In this document: positions 9,249 through 19,031 of the stretch, piece by piece
Layout: each line of letters starts with the position of its first letter
How positions within the stretch are numbered: position 1 is the stretch's first letter
NCBI GenBank assembly: GCA_963805715.1
Contig: CAWDVK010000013.1
Coordinates: forward strand, 1 to 64,000
Length of the DNA stretch: 64,000 bases
Direction of reading: 5' to 3'
From: CAWDVK01 sp963805715
GTDB lineage: Bacteria; Actinomycetota; Actinomycetes; Streptosporangiales; Streptosporangiaceae
Made by a program: the position numbers and the translations under genes
Notes under the pieces: model-generated
Database searches by the model: none
Told to the model about the DNA's origin: nothing
The model's input: the letters and a program-made list of their open reading frames with translations, nothing else

Positions 9249-9860
9249 TTAGCGAGTCGGCACCAGCATCAGGTCGAGGGTCTGCGGTGATATCCCTGGC
9301 GGCACATAACCCGCACACGGGCAGCGTCTCCGGAAATTCAGCGAACCCGGCCGGGCCGCGCAGGACGCTGGCGCGCGGTGAGATGCCGCAGCGTGCGCGC
9401 ATCGGACGCACATTCTTGTCGACGGCAAAGACGCGCAGTGCCATTCCCAGAGCATATTGGCCCCGCTGGACAGCCAGAACAGGAAATAGACGAAGGCGAT
9501 CAGGAAGGCCGCAGCCCCGTATTCATCCCCGCCCAGCGGGGCGACCGCAAAGGCGACCGCAAGAATGGCCGGGGTAATGAATCCGGATGCGCCCCACCGC
9601 GCTGCCTTGCTCATCAGCCACCGGGGCGGCTGCGCTCCCGCCGGCCCGGCGGGTAGGTCAGCGGAGACCGTGGCTAGTTCCGCGAAGGTCCGCGACGCAA
9701 GCGCCCGGCCCACCCGCAGGTCAAGCTCGTCTATGTCCAGCCGGCCCTGCACGAACGCGGCCTTGAGCACGTCGATCACCCGCTCGCGATCCGCCTGCAG
9801 CGCAAGCGGGCGGCTGCCGGCCGCCGAGCCTGCTGCCATCTCGTCTCCCGGCCCTGTCAT
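9249..9860 (-). CDS. DUF1707 membrane protein
   Basis: 203 aa from the ATG at 9860. Residues about 15-65 form a DUF1707 domain (ALQADRERVIDVLKAAFVQG, RLDIDELDLRVGRALASRTF), a short helical module common in actinobacterial proteins and thought to act as a small regulatory or interaction domain. Two hydrophobic helices follow (ITPAILAVAFAVAPL and FLIAFVYFLFWLSSG). The C-terminal 60 residues are Cys-, Arg- and Pro-rich and unlike the family, so the end may be altered. A longer frame reaches upstream without a good start. Function unknown. Confidence 0.7.
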   Translation of the reverse strand: MTGPGDEMAAGSAAGSRPLALQADRERVIDVLKAAFVQGRLDIDELDLRVGRALASRTFAELATVSADLPAGPAGAQPPRWLMSKAARWGASGFITPAILAVAFAVAPLGGDEYGAAAFLIAFVYFLFWLSSGANMLWEWHCASLPSTRMCVRCAHAAASHRAPASCAARPGSLNFRRRCPCAGYVPPGISPQTLDLMLVPTR

Positions 9861-10150
9861 CACCGGCGCTTCCGGCCGGCACGATGCAGGCACAGCGTAA
9901 CGCGATCGCCTGCCGGCAGCGAGCCTCGCGGGCGCCGGCCTGGGGGAGACGGGCGCCGGGGCCAGGGCCCGGCTCAAGCCGCCGCATCGCCGCATCGCCG
10001 CATCGCGCCGCGGGCTTTCCCGGCACTCCTACTTCCCGCGAGCCCATCGGAGCAGGTCGCGCCCGAGCAGGTGCGCGGGCGCCCTAGTCTGACTGGCAGC
10101 GGCGGCGGCTGGTGCCTCGTTGCGCACCGGCAGAATCGTGGAGACGGCAA

Positions 10151-12657
10151 GTGTCCGCTGACTATGACGAGATCCGCGCCGAGAACATCGCTCGCTATGG
10201 CTGGGACACGGCCGTGCTCGCCCTGCTCGGCCACCTCTACAGCGAGCGCGCCCACTTCATCTTCGAGCTGCTCCAGAACGCCGAGGACGCCGGCGCTACC
10301 GAGATCGGATTCGAGCTCTTCGCCGACCGGCTGGAGGTCCGGCACGACGGCCGCCCGTTCACGGTCGCCGATATCCGCGGCATCTGCGGAGTCGGCCAGG
10401 GAGCCAAGGCCGACGACCTGACCAAGATCGGCAAGTTCGGCATCGGCTTCAAGGCGGTCTACGCATACACCGATAGCCCGCGGATCTACAGCTCCGGTGA
10501 GCGGTTCCGGATCGAGAACTACGTCCGGCCCTATGCCCTGGACCCGCCGGGCGAGCCTGTCGCCGGGACCCTGTTCGTATTTCCCTTCGATCATCCCGGA
10601 GTATCCGCGGCGGTTGCCGTTCAGGAGATCTCCGCCGCGCTGGGCAGCCTGGACGCCGAGACGCTGCTGTTCCTGCGCAGCATCGAGCGGGTGCGCACGG
10701 GAGGCGTCCTGATCGCCGGTACCGTGCTGGAGCGCACGTCCACGGCGCGTGCAGGCACTAGCCGCCACATCGCGGTGTCCACCCGGCGGGATGCGGGCCG
10801 CAGCACGGACGAATGGCTCGCCTGGCACCGGCCGCTTGATGCGCTGGGCGAGCCCGGCCTCCAGGTGGAGATCGCCATCCGGGCGCGCCCGGAGCTGGGC
10901 GGCCGCCGGCTGATCAGGCGCGGGACCTCGCCGCTGGTGGTGTTCTTCGCGACGCAGAAAGAGACCTTCCTCGGTTTCCTGATCCAGGGCCCCTACCGGA
11001 CAACGCCCGCGCGGGACAATGTTCCCGAGGAGGACCGGTGGAACCAGGCCCTGGTTCACCAGACGGCCAGCCTGCTCGCTGACGTGCTCGCCGAGCTCCG
11101 TGATGACGGGATGCTCACCGCGGACGTCCTCCAGGCTCTGCCGCTGGACGCCAGCCGATTCGCGCCCGGAACGATGTTCCGGCCCCTGTTCGAGTCGGCT
11201 CGTGCCGCCGTGGCGCGGGACGAGCTCATTCCCGCCACCGGCGGCGGCTACCGCACCGCCCCGCAGGTGCGGCTGGCCGGGGGAGCGGGACTGCGTGACC
11301 TGCTGACGCCGGACCTGCTGGGTGAGCTCTGCGGGAGCGATGGCCCGATCGCCTTCGCGGACGATTCCATCACCGAGACAGGCACGCCGCTGCTGTGGCG
11401 CTACCTGCGGGACGAGGCCGGCGTCGAGGAGGTGACGCCAGGGACCGTAGCCGCCGGGCTCACCAGCGAGTTCCTCGAGGCCAGGTCCGATCAGTGGATC
11501 GGCCTGCTGTACGGGTTCCTGGATGAGCATCAGGCGCTGTGGCGGAGCCGGCGCATCCGGGCGATCAGCCGGGAGCGGCCAGGTCGATGCCGGTCATCCG
11601 GCTCGAGGACGGCACCCAGGTGGCCCCGTTCGACAGCCGGGGCAGGCCGGCCGCTTATCTTCCCGGACCGGTCCCGACCGGGTTCCCGACGGTCCGGCGG
11701 GCCGTCGCCGCCTGGCCGGAAGCCCGGCGCTTCCTGTCTGCGCTCGGCTTCGCTGAGCCGGACGTGGTGGCTGAGGTACTCGACCATGTGCTGCCCCGCT
11801 ACGACGATGCCGATGTCGCGAAGCTGGATGCGGCTCAGCACGATGCTGATCTCGAACTGGTCGCGCGCGCACTCGCTGAGGTGCCGCAGGCCGCGCGAGA
11901 GCGGCTGCTTGAGCAGCTGCGGCAGACCACGTTCCTGGTCGGCGAGAACGCGGCGACCGGCGAGAGCCGCCTGATGCGGCCAGGCGAGCTCTACCAGCGG
12001 AGCACGGCCCTGGAGGTGTACTTCGCGGGGAACCCGGACGCGTGGCTCGCTGCCGACAGCTACGGGCCCTGGCGGGCCCAGCTGCGCGGCATGGGCGTGC
12101 GGGAGAGCGTGCGGCCGGACGCGCGCGGCGCGGACGACCTGGGGTACGTGATGATCACCGACGATTTCGCCTGGCACGAGCGGGGGGTAGCCGGATTCGA
12201 TCCGGCGGCGCAGCTCGACGGCCTGCGGTACGCGCTGGGCCATCCCGATCTCGCCCGCTCGGAGTTCGTGTGGAACGTCCTGCTCGTGCCCAGCCGGCAC
12301 CTGGTCGCCGGTGTTGTCGAGAAGTCCCATCGGCTGGAGTTCGCTGACGCTCGCCGCGAGTACATGTTGTCCGTAATCGGCGAGGCGGCTAGCGAGGCGG
12401 CGTGGCTGCCGGCCGCCGACGGGACGTTCCGGCGGCCGGCGGAGCTGGACGCCGATGAGCTTCCCCGGTCCTACCAGCGGGACGACGTGCTGGCGCATGC
12501 GCTCAAGATGGTCCGCCCGGCCGTCGAGGAGGCCAGCCGCCAGCTCGGGTTCCCGCCTGATTTCCTGCGCAGGCTGAGCATGCACCCCGACCTGGTCGCG
12601 GCGATCGAGCAGGAGCTGGTCGCCCGGGCGCGGGCCGCCGGGCAGGCGCCGGAGTAG
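10151..12657 (+). CDS. Sacsin-like GHKL ATPase protein, interrupted by a frameshift
   Basis: Starts at GTG 10151 after GGAG. The N-terminal 170 residues are a sacsin/Hsp90-type GHKL ATPase: FIFELLQNAEDAGATEI (metal-binding Asn), the FTVADIRGICGVGQ lid region and KIGKFGIGFKAVYAYTDSPR (glycine-rich motif). The first frame is coherent to about 11550. From 11587 (MPVIRLEDGTQVAPFD) the rest continues in the next frame to 12657. The span lacks one base for a continuous frame (2507 nt). An intact product would be about 835 aa. Such proteins are ATP-dependent chaperone-like factors, sometimes in defence loci; no partner nuclease is seen here. Confidence 0.7.
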
Positions 12658-12699
12658 CAGGCCAGGCGTGGCCGCCGGCCCGCGATGGAGGAATGGTGC

Positions 12700-12730
12700 T
12701 TGGCAAATGCTGCATTCTGCTTGCTATAGT
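12700..12730 (+). promoter_or_regulatory. Putative promoter of the small protein gene
   Basis: TTGGCA (12700-12705) and TATAGT (12725-12730) are separated by 19 bases, slightly longer than ideal. Transcription would begin near 12737, leaving a short leader with GAGGAG before the ATG at 12759. This AT-rich patch stands out from its surroundings. Confidence 0.4.
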
Positions 12731-12758
12731 GAGCATGAGCCGTAACCGAGGAGGGAAC

Positions 12759-13070
12759 ATGGCTGAGAACCGCACCGTCGTCGATGAGCTGCAGGGGCAG
12801 GTCCTGGAGACGGTCCGCAGGAGTCAGGAGGTCACACTTGATGTCATCAGGAGCTGGGCCGACGCGCTTCAGCCGCTGACGGCCCAGCTGCCGGCCCTGC
12901 CGGCAGGCGTCGTCAGTCCGCAGGAGGTCGTCTCCGGCGCCTACGACTTCGCCCAGCAGCTGCTCGCCACGCAGCGCAAGTTCGCCGAAGACGTGATCCA
13001 CGCTGCCGCTCCGCTGGCCGTCGGCTGGTCGGAGCCTGCGGCCCGGAAGGCCGGCTCGGCGCACCCGTAA
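12759..13070 (+). CDS. Small unknown protein, amphipathic, phasin-like in appearance
   Basis: 103 aa with the ATG at 12759 preceded by GAGGAGGG; a longer in-frame start (12693) would place the promoter inside the gene. The sequence is mostly predicted amphipathic helix (ELQGQVLETVRRSQEVTLDV, YDFAQQLLATQRKFAEDVIH), a pattern seen in phasin-like or heparin-binding haemagglutinin-like surface proteins of actinobacteria. There is no signal peptide or membrane segment. It has its own promoter and a strong terminator, so it is a single-gene unit. I do not recognise it with certainty. Confidence 0.65.
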   Translation: MAENRTVVDELQGQVLETVRRSQEVTLDVIRSWADALQPLTAQLPALPAGVVSPQEVVSGAYDFAQQLLATQRKFAEDVIHAAAPLAVGWSEPAARKAGSAHP

Positions 13071-13078
13071 CCCGCCCC

Positions 13079-13116
13079 GGCGGGCCGTCCCCGGTCACAG
13101 CAGGGGACGGCCCGCC
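13079..13116. terminator. Hairpin terminator between convergent genes
   Basis: A perfect 14-bp stem, 13079-13092 with 13103-13116, encloses a 10-base loop. It lies between the stop of the plus-strand small protein gene (13070) and the stop of the minus-strand beta-helix gene (13132). There is no T tract, as is usual in high-GC actinobacteria; it could serve both strands. Confidence 0.65.
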
Positions 13117-13131
13117 ACAACGCGGGCCTGC

Positions 13132-15267
13132 TCACTCTGCCAGCATCCTGGCCGCAGGCCGGTAGCGGTTACCCCTGATCACATTGCGGCGGCCGCTGTT
13201 GACCACGGGGCGGCCGGCGTTCGGCAGGTACCGCCCGATCCGGTCAAGGCCTATGTAGTTACTGATCACGAAGTTCCCGCTGGTGCCCTGCGTCAGCGTC
13301 ACGCCGGTGCCCAGGTTCCCGCTGATGAGGTTAGCGGGGACAGGACGCGCATCGCCGATGACGTTGCGATACGCGGCGCCGCCGATCAGGACGCCGCCCC
13401 GCTGGTTGCCCAGCCGCTTCAGGCCGAGTATCGCGGTGCCGATAAAGTCGCTGAACACCTGATTGCCGTGCGCCCGGCCGGTGATCGCGAGGCCGAATCC
13501 GAGGTTCCCGGAGAACGTGTTCTGCGGAATGACGGAGCGAAGCGACCCGCCGATGATGTTGTCGTGCGCGTTGCCGTCGATCAGGACTCCGTCGCCGCCG
13601 TTGGGCAGGACGGCGTTGCCGTCGGTCGTGAGGCCCGCGATATCGGGGTCGATCGTGACGCCCGATGCGTTCCCGGCCAGCTCGATGCCGTTCCTGCTGT
13701 TGCCGGAGAACACATTGGTCCGGGCCAGGTTGTCGCCGCCGCTCGAGGTGATGAGCAGCCCGTCGTTCCCGTTCGGGGCCGCCCCCTTGAAGGCCAGCAG
13801 GCCGCCGAAGGTATTGAAGGTGATGAACCCGCTCGCCCGGCCGGCCACCTCGATCCCGTTCAGGCCGTTGCCGGCCGACACGTTGCCCAGCGGGATGACC
13901 CCGCCGACCTGAGTATTCGCTGATGACCCGTCAACCCGGATGCCGTCGAGCCGGTTGGCGACGATCGTCGTGTTGTTAGCGCCTATGCCGAAGAAGTTTC
14001 CCTGCACGATCGTGCCGCCGGAATTCGTGATGCGGAGCCCGTTCTCGCCGTTACCGCTCAGCACGTTGTAGTAGACAAACGGGTTATTGACGAACCGGCA
14101 GCCGGTCAGCGAATTGCTGCCCGCCCGGTCGATCCACACGCCGTTGCCGCCGTTGCCGATGATGCCATCCCCGTCGGCCGTGGTTCCGACGAAGTTCCCG
14201 TTCAGGACATTTAGCCGGGAGCCGTCATCGATCAGCAGCCCGTTCCCGCCATTGCCGGAGATCAGGTTGCCCAGCGGGGGGACGACGAAGACCGGAGTGA
14301 CCGTGTCCTTGCTTCCGGTCGGGTTATTGACCTGGCCGGTCGCGGCGTCGGTGAAGTCAGTGCCGCCGATCTCGTTGCCGCTTGAGCGTCTGGTCATCCA
14401 CAGGCCATTGCCGCCGTTGGGGATCGCGGATGTCCCGGCGGCGTTCGTGCCGATGCGATTGGCCACCACCGTGTTGCCGGAGGATCCGGAGAGCGTGATG
14501 CCGTTCCCCAGGTTTCCGGAGATGACGTTGGCCACCGCGCCCGAGTCGCCCGAGCTGTTCAGCCCGAGCAGGTTCCGCGATGAGGCCGCCGAGACGTAGA
14601 TGCCGTCGCCGTCGTTGCCGAGCGCCATGCCGCCCAGGTCCAGGCCGATATAGTCGTGGTTGATGGTGATGGATCCCGCGTTCAGGGTGACGCCATTGCC
14701 GCTGGCATCGTCGACGGCGACGCCCAGCAACTGCGAGCCGGCCGAGCCTGCGGCGAAATCAAGGCCGGCCTGGCCGTGGCAGTCGATTTCCACGACCGGC
14801 GGGCCCCCGCTCTGGTAGCCCGGCGCCGAGGTCGCATCGATGGTGACGCGGCTGGTAACGGCGGGCAGCGCGGTGGCCAGGGTAATGACGCCGTGCACCG
14901 AGAAGCTGATGATGGTGGATGTACGCGGCGGAGCCATGTCGGCGCTCTGAATGGCGGCCCGGAGCGAGCCTGGCCCGGAGTCGCGGCGCGTCCGCACCAC
15001 GATGGACTGCCAGCCCGGCTGGCCGGCGCCTGGCACGCGCGCGGCCAGCGCCGCGGCGGCGGGCGTCAGCACCGCGGCGGCGCAGGTCAGCACCGCGAAC
15101 GCGGAGGTCAGCACCGCGGCGGCGGCCGTCAGCACCGCGAAGGCGGCCGGCGTGGCCGCCGCCGCGCGGGCCGCGCCGGGGACGCGCGGCGGGGATCCCG
15201 GCGCGAGATGAGCCAGAGGGTGAACCTGCTGACGCCGCAGCCCGAGGTACCTGGCGAGAGCGAGCAT
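13132..15267 (-). CDS. Right-handed parallel beta-helix repeat protein, probably exported
   Basis: 711 aa. From about residue 90 to the end the sequence is built of repeats containing NLISGNxGNGL, NGGNGVWIDR and similar motifs at roughly 22-50-residue spacing, the signature of right-handed beta-helix (pectate-lyase-like) domains with NosD/PbH1 repeats. The N-terminus has an Arg-containing start and a long Ala/Val/Leu-rich stretch (about 30-75) that may serve as an atypical signal or anchor; that stretch is encoded by four 21-bp repeats. Catalytic residues cannot be identified. It may bind or modify carbohydrate outside the cell. Single-gene unit. Confidence 0.75.
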   Translation of the reverse strand: MLALARYLGLRRQQVHPLAHLAPGSPPRVPGAARAAAATPAAFAVLTAAAAVLTSAFAVLTCAAAVLTPAAAALAARVPGAGQPGWQSIVVRTRRDSGPGSLRAAIQSADMAPPRTSTIISFSVHGVITLATALPAVTSRVTIDATSAPGYQSGGPPVVEIDCHGQAGLDFAAGSAGSQLLGVAVDDASGNGVTLNAGSITINHDYIGLDLGGMALGNDGDGIYVSAASSRNLLGLNSSGDSGAVANVISGNLGNGITLSGSSGNTVVANRIGTNAAGTSAIPNGGNGLWMTRRSSGNEIGGTDFTDAATGQVNNPTGSKDTVTPVFVVPPLGNLISGNGGNGLLIDDGSRLNVLNGNFVGTTADGDGIIGNGGNGVWIDRAGSNSLTGCRFVNNPFVYYNVLSGNGENGLRITNSGGTIVQGNFFGIGANNTTIVANRLDGIRVDGSSANTQVGGVIPLGNVSAGNGLNGIEVAGRASGFITFNTFGGLLAFKGAAPNGNDGLLITSSGGDNLARTNVFSGNSRNGIELAGNASGVTIDPDIAGLTTDGNAVLPNGGDGVLIDGNAHDNIIGGSLRSVIPQNTFSGNLGFGLAITGRAHGNQVFSDFIGTAILGLKRLGNQRGGVLIGGAAYRNVIGDARPVPANLISGNLGTGVTLTQGTSGNFVISNYIGLDRIGRYLPNAGRPVVNSGRRNVIRGNRYRPAARMLAE
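15065..15148. repeat. Four 21-bp tandem repeats in the beta-helix gene
   Basis: Units start at 15065, 15086, 15107 and 15128, each beginning GTCAGCACCGCG and ending variably. Read on the coding strand they give AFAVLT, AAAVLT-type peptides in the hydrophobic N-terminal region. The 21-bp period keeps the frame, so copy number can vary without disrupting the gene. Confidence 0.8.
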
Positions 15268-15649
15268 CGTGAGCCTGCTTCCGAGAGCTGGTGTGACGTG
15301 TCGCAGGCAAATCTCGTCGGGCCGTTTCCCCGTTACGCGACCGGTCAGGAGGACCTTCCTGGCATCTCAGCCAGCGCCTTTTCATTTCCGGATTCGGCAT
15401 CCGCCCGCGCCCGGGACCAGCGCTGGCGCTGGCGCTGGCGGCCGGAGCGATCGACGCGGTGCGCGAGCACTGCGCGTTCCTGCCCGGCGAGCGGGTGGAG
15501 TACGAGCCATCAGCCACGCTGCGAATCCCGCGCCGCCTGGTGGTAGTCCTGGCCTAGCCGGCCGCCGCATCCGGCTGGGCAGCGCCGCCTGCCCTCGATG
15601 GCCTCGGGTGTGGCCCGCTGGCTGGCCGGCCATGCTCAGCGCCTGGCTC
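15149..15649. other. 5' end of the beta-helix gene and non-coding divergent region
   Basis: Bases 15268-15649 hold no supported gene. The region separates the minus-strand beta-helix gene from the PadR/ABC operon. A promoter with operators begins at 15650. Confidence 0.35.
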
Positions 15650-15694
15650 TTGACAACCGGAAGGCTAACCGTTATCTCTTATAGCTAACCGTTA
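15650..15694 (+). promoter_or_regulatory. PadR operon promoter with two identical operator boxes
   Basis: TTGACA (15650-15655), 17 bases, then TATCTC (15673-15678) form a promoter. An 11-base box GCTAACCGTTA occurs at 15664-15674 and again at 15684-15694. The core TAACCGTTA is itself a near palindrome (TAAC-N-GTTA). The copies are 20 bp apart, two helical turns, so bound dimers would sit on the same face. One box touches the -10, the other covers the start site. The PadR regulator encoded at 15707 is the obvious ligand. Confidence 0.7.
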
Positions 15695-15706
15695 GATCGG
15701 AGAGCC

Positions 15707-16230
15707 GTGCAGCAGGAAGTGGTGCTGGCGCTGCTAGCGAAGGAGCCGTCGCACGGCTACCAGCTGCGCGCGCGGCTGGGGCAGGCGCTCGGCCCGCTCG
15801 GCGACGCGATGAATGCCGGGCAGATCTACGTCACGCTGTCCCGGCTAGAGAAGGCGGGCCTGGTCGAGTGCGAGCTGGCAGCCGGGCTGGCGGACCGCCC
15901 GGACCGCAAGGTGTACGCGCTGACGGCCGCCGGCCAGCAGCGGGTCGCTGACTGGCTCGCCGAAGTCAGCTGGCCCAGGCCCGACCTGGCGGAATTTCAC
16001 CTCAAGCTGATCGCGGCAGCGGCGGCCAGGCTGGCCGACCCGATCGCCATCGTCGACGCGCAGCGCCGCGAGCTGCTGCGCCGGCTGCGCGAAGCGCAGC
16101 GCGCCGCCATGGCCGAGCCCGGCCGCTCGGACGCCGCGCTGCTACTGGAAGGCATCGTGCTCCGGCTGCAGGCGGACCTGCGCTGGCTGGAGGCGTGCGA
16201 ACGGAACTGGACCGGCCGGAAGGGCAAGTC

Positions 16231-16234
<4 letters not shown>
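15707..16234 (+). CDS. PadR-family transcriptional regulator
   Basis: 175 aa, GTG start after GGAG. The N-terminal winged helix is typical: VVLALLAKEPSHGYQLRARL, then GQIYVTLSRLEKAGLVE and KVYALTAAGQQRV. The C-terminal part (about 90-175) is the long helical dimerisation domain of the Vir-like subgroup. PadR proteins commonly repress ABC or other efflux genes located just downstream. Here the stop overlaps the ATPase start (ATGA), and two matching boxes lie in the promoter, so direct autorepression relieved by a drug-like ligand is likely. Confidence 0.9.
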
Positions 16235-17013
<779 letters not shown>

Positions 17014-17017
17014 CGCC

Positions 17018-18865
17018 ATGGGCCGGGCCCGGCTCATCGGCCGCCTCGTCGCACGGGACCTCCGGCACCGGCCGGCCCAGGCCGTGCTGCTCCTGCTGGC
17101 CATCACCGCGGCCACGGCCACCCTCACCCTCGGCCTCGTGCTGCGCGGGGTCACCAGCCAGCCGTACCAGCAGACCCGGGCGGCGACGAACGGGCCGGAC
17201 GTGGTCGCCTATCTGCCGGTCCAGCATGCGCCGGGCCAGAAGTCGCAGCCGCCGTCCGGCGCCGCGGCACTGATCCGCGCTGCCGGGGTCACCAGCCACA
17301 GCGGGCCTTACCCGCTGGTGGGCGCCCTCGTTCGGGCCGGCAGGCTGACGGCGGGGGCGGAGGCGGAAGGGCGCGCGGAGTCGCCAGCCGCGGTTGACCA
17401 GCCCGGGCTCACGGCGGGCAGCTGGGTGCGCCCCGGCGGCGTGGTGCTGGAGCGGACCTTCGCCGAGGCGCTCGGCGTCGGCGTCGGCGACCGGGTCACC
17501 CTGAACGGCCGGCCGTTCACGGTGGCCGGGATCGCGGTGACGGCGGCCAACCCGCCGTACCCGAATCTCTGCTACAGCGGCGGCGGGGGCTGCTATGCGA
17601 GGCCTCAGGGCCCGAACATCTCCGCACGCGACACTGGCCTGATCTGGCTCACCGGGCCAGATGCCATCAGCCTCGGCACGTCCGCGAATCCCATTGCCAC
17701 CTACGTCCTGAACCTGAAGCTCAGCAATCCCGCGGCTGCCCAGGCGTTCGTCAGCCGGTACGGCAGCAGCAACAGTCCGGCCGCGCCGTCGATGGCCTCG
17801 TGGCAGGGGATCGCCGCCGCTGACGGCCTGCTGGTGCAGGACGAGCAGCAGGTACTGGCGCCTGGCGCCTGGCTGGCCGGCCTGCTCGCGCTGACCAGCG
17901 TGGCGGTGCTGGCCGGCGGCCGGATGGCGGAGCGTACCCGGCGGGTCGGGCTGCTCAAGGCGGTCGGCGGCACGCCGGGATTCGTCTCGGCGATCCTCCT
18001 GGCCGAGAACCTGGTCCTGGCGCTGGTCGCCGCGGCGGCCGGGCTAGCGGTCGGCTGGCTGGCCGCCCCGCTGATCACCAGTCCCGGCGCCGGCCTGGTC
18101 GGCACCCCGGGCGCGCCGGCGATGACCTTGTCCATCGCCGGCCTCGTGCTGGCCGTGGGGCTTGCGCTGGCCCTGGCCGCCACCCTCGTTCCCGCCATCC
18201 GGGCCGCCCGCACCAGCACGGTCAGCGCGCTGGCCAGCACGACGCGGCCGCCGCGCCGCCGGGCCGGCCTGATCGCCGTGTCGGCGCGGCTGCCGGTGCC
18301 GGTGCTGCTCGGGCTGCGGCTGATCGCCCGCCGTCCGCGCCGCGCCCTGCTGAGCGCGGCCAGCGTCGCGGTCACGGCCACCGGGATCGTCGCGGTGCTC
18401 GCCTTCCATGCCACCGCCGACCTGAAGGCGTTCGGCGGATCGAACGGGCTGGGCAATCCCGTGGTCGACCGGGATGAGCAGATGCTGCAGGTGCTCACGA
18501 TCGTGCTGGTCGCCCTCGCGGTACTCAACGTGATCTGCGCCACCTGGGCGACGGTGCTGGATACCAGCCGCGCATCGGCGCTGGCCCGCGCGCTCGGCTC
18601 CACCCCCGAGCAGGTCAGCGCCGGGCTGACGGCGGCGCAGGTGCTCCCCGCGCTGCCCGGCGCCCTGCTCGGCGTCCCGCTGGGCATCGGGCTGTTCGCC
18701 GCCGCGAACGGCTCGGGCGGAAGAGTCCTCACCGTGCCGCCGGCCTGGTGGCTGGCCGCCGCGGTACTGGGAACCCTGGTCGCGGTGGCCGGGCTGACCA
18801 TCGTTCCGGCCCGCATCGGCGCTCGCCGTCCGGCGGCGGAGATCCTGCAGTCCGAGACGCCCTGA
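17018..18865 (+). CDS. FtsX-fold ABC transporter permease
   Basis: 615 aa from ATG 17018. The first transmembrane helix lies about residues 19-40 (AVLLLLAITAATATLTLGLV). A long extracytoplasmic domain follows (about 45-270) with the MacB periplasmic-core-like segment. Three helices of an FtsX domain follow at about 280-410, then a second set at about 440-610 ending in ARIGARRPAAEILQ. This duplicated layout is that of large actinobacterial exporters of peptides, lipoproteins or drugs. It works with the ATPase upstream and is controlled by the PadR operators. Substrate unknown. Confidence 0.88.
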   Translation: MGRARLIGRLVARDLRHRPAQAVLLLLAITAATATLTLGLVLRGVTSQPYQQTRAATNGPDVVAYLPVQHAPGQKSQPPSGAAALIRAAGVTSHSGPYPLVGALVRAGRLTAGAEAEGRAESPAAVDQPGLTAGSWVRPGGVVLERTFAEALGVGVGDRVTLNGRPFTVAGIAVTAANPPYPNLCYSGGGGCYARPQGPNISARDTGLIWLTGPDAISLGTSANPIATYVLNLKLSNPAAAQAFVSRYGSSNSPAAPSMASWQGIAAADGLLVQDEQQVLAPGAWLAGLLALTSVAVLAGGRMAERTRRVGLLKAVGGTPGFVSAILLAENLVLALVAAAAGLAVGWLAAPLITSPGAGLVGTPGAPAMTLSIAGLVLAVGLALALAATLVPAIRAARTSTVSALASTTRPPRRRAGLIAVSARLPVPVLLGLRLIARRPRRALLSAASVAVTATGIVAVLAFHATADLKAFGGSNGLGNPVVDRDEQMLQVLTIVLVALAVLNVICATWATVLDTSRASALARALGSTPEQVSAGLTAAQVLPALPGALLGVPLGIGLFAAANGSGGRVLTVPPAWWLAAAVLGTLVAVAGLTIVPARIGARRPAAEILQSETP

Positions 18866-18916
18866 TCCTGACGCCGATGGCGAGCCTCATGCAGCGCGGA
18901 AAGGAGGCCTGATGCC

Positions 18917-18990
18917 ATGGCCGCGATCCTGCTCGTCTGCCGCCTCGGGGCGCGCGACCTGCGTCGCCGCCGGCCCAGACCGCCCTGGCG
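18917..18990 (+). pseudogene. Start stub of a second FtsX-type permease
   Basis: A strong ribosome site (AAAGGAGG, 18900-18907) precedes ATG 18917. The first residues, MAAILLVCRLGARDLRRRRP, copy the start of the preceding permease, which reads GRLVARDLRHRP, after which a hydrophobic helix is expected. Here the frame becomes Pro/Arg-rich noise after about 22 codons and runs into the end of the minus-strand MinD gene. The operon apparently once had a second permease, lost by a deletion that joined its start to the secretion locus. Confidence 0.5.
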
Positions 18991-19031
18991 CGGGCCGCCT
19001 CGCCCGCCGCCTCGCCGGGCCCCGGCGTCGC

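Noticed and set aside
9974..11530. 518-codon minus-strand frame opposite the sacsin-like gene
   Set aside because: No family features; it mirrors the coding frame of the GHKL ATPase.
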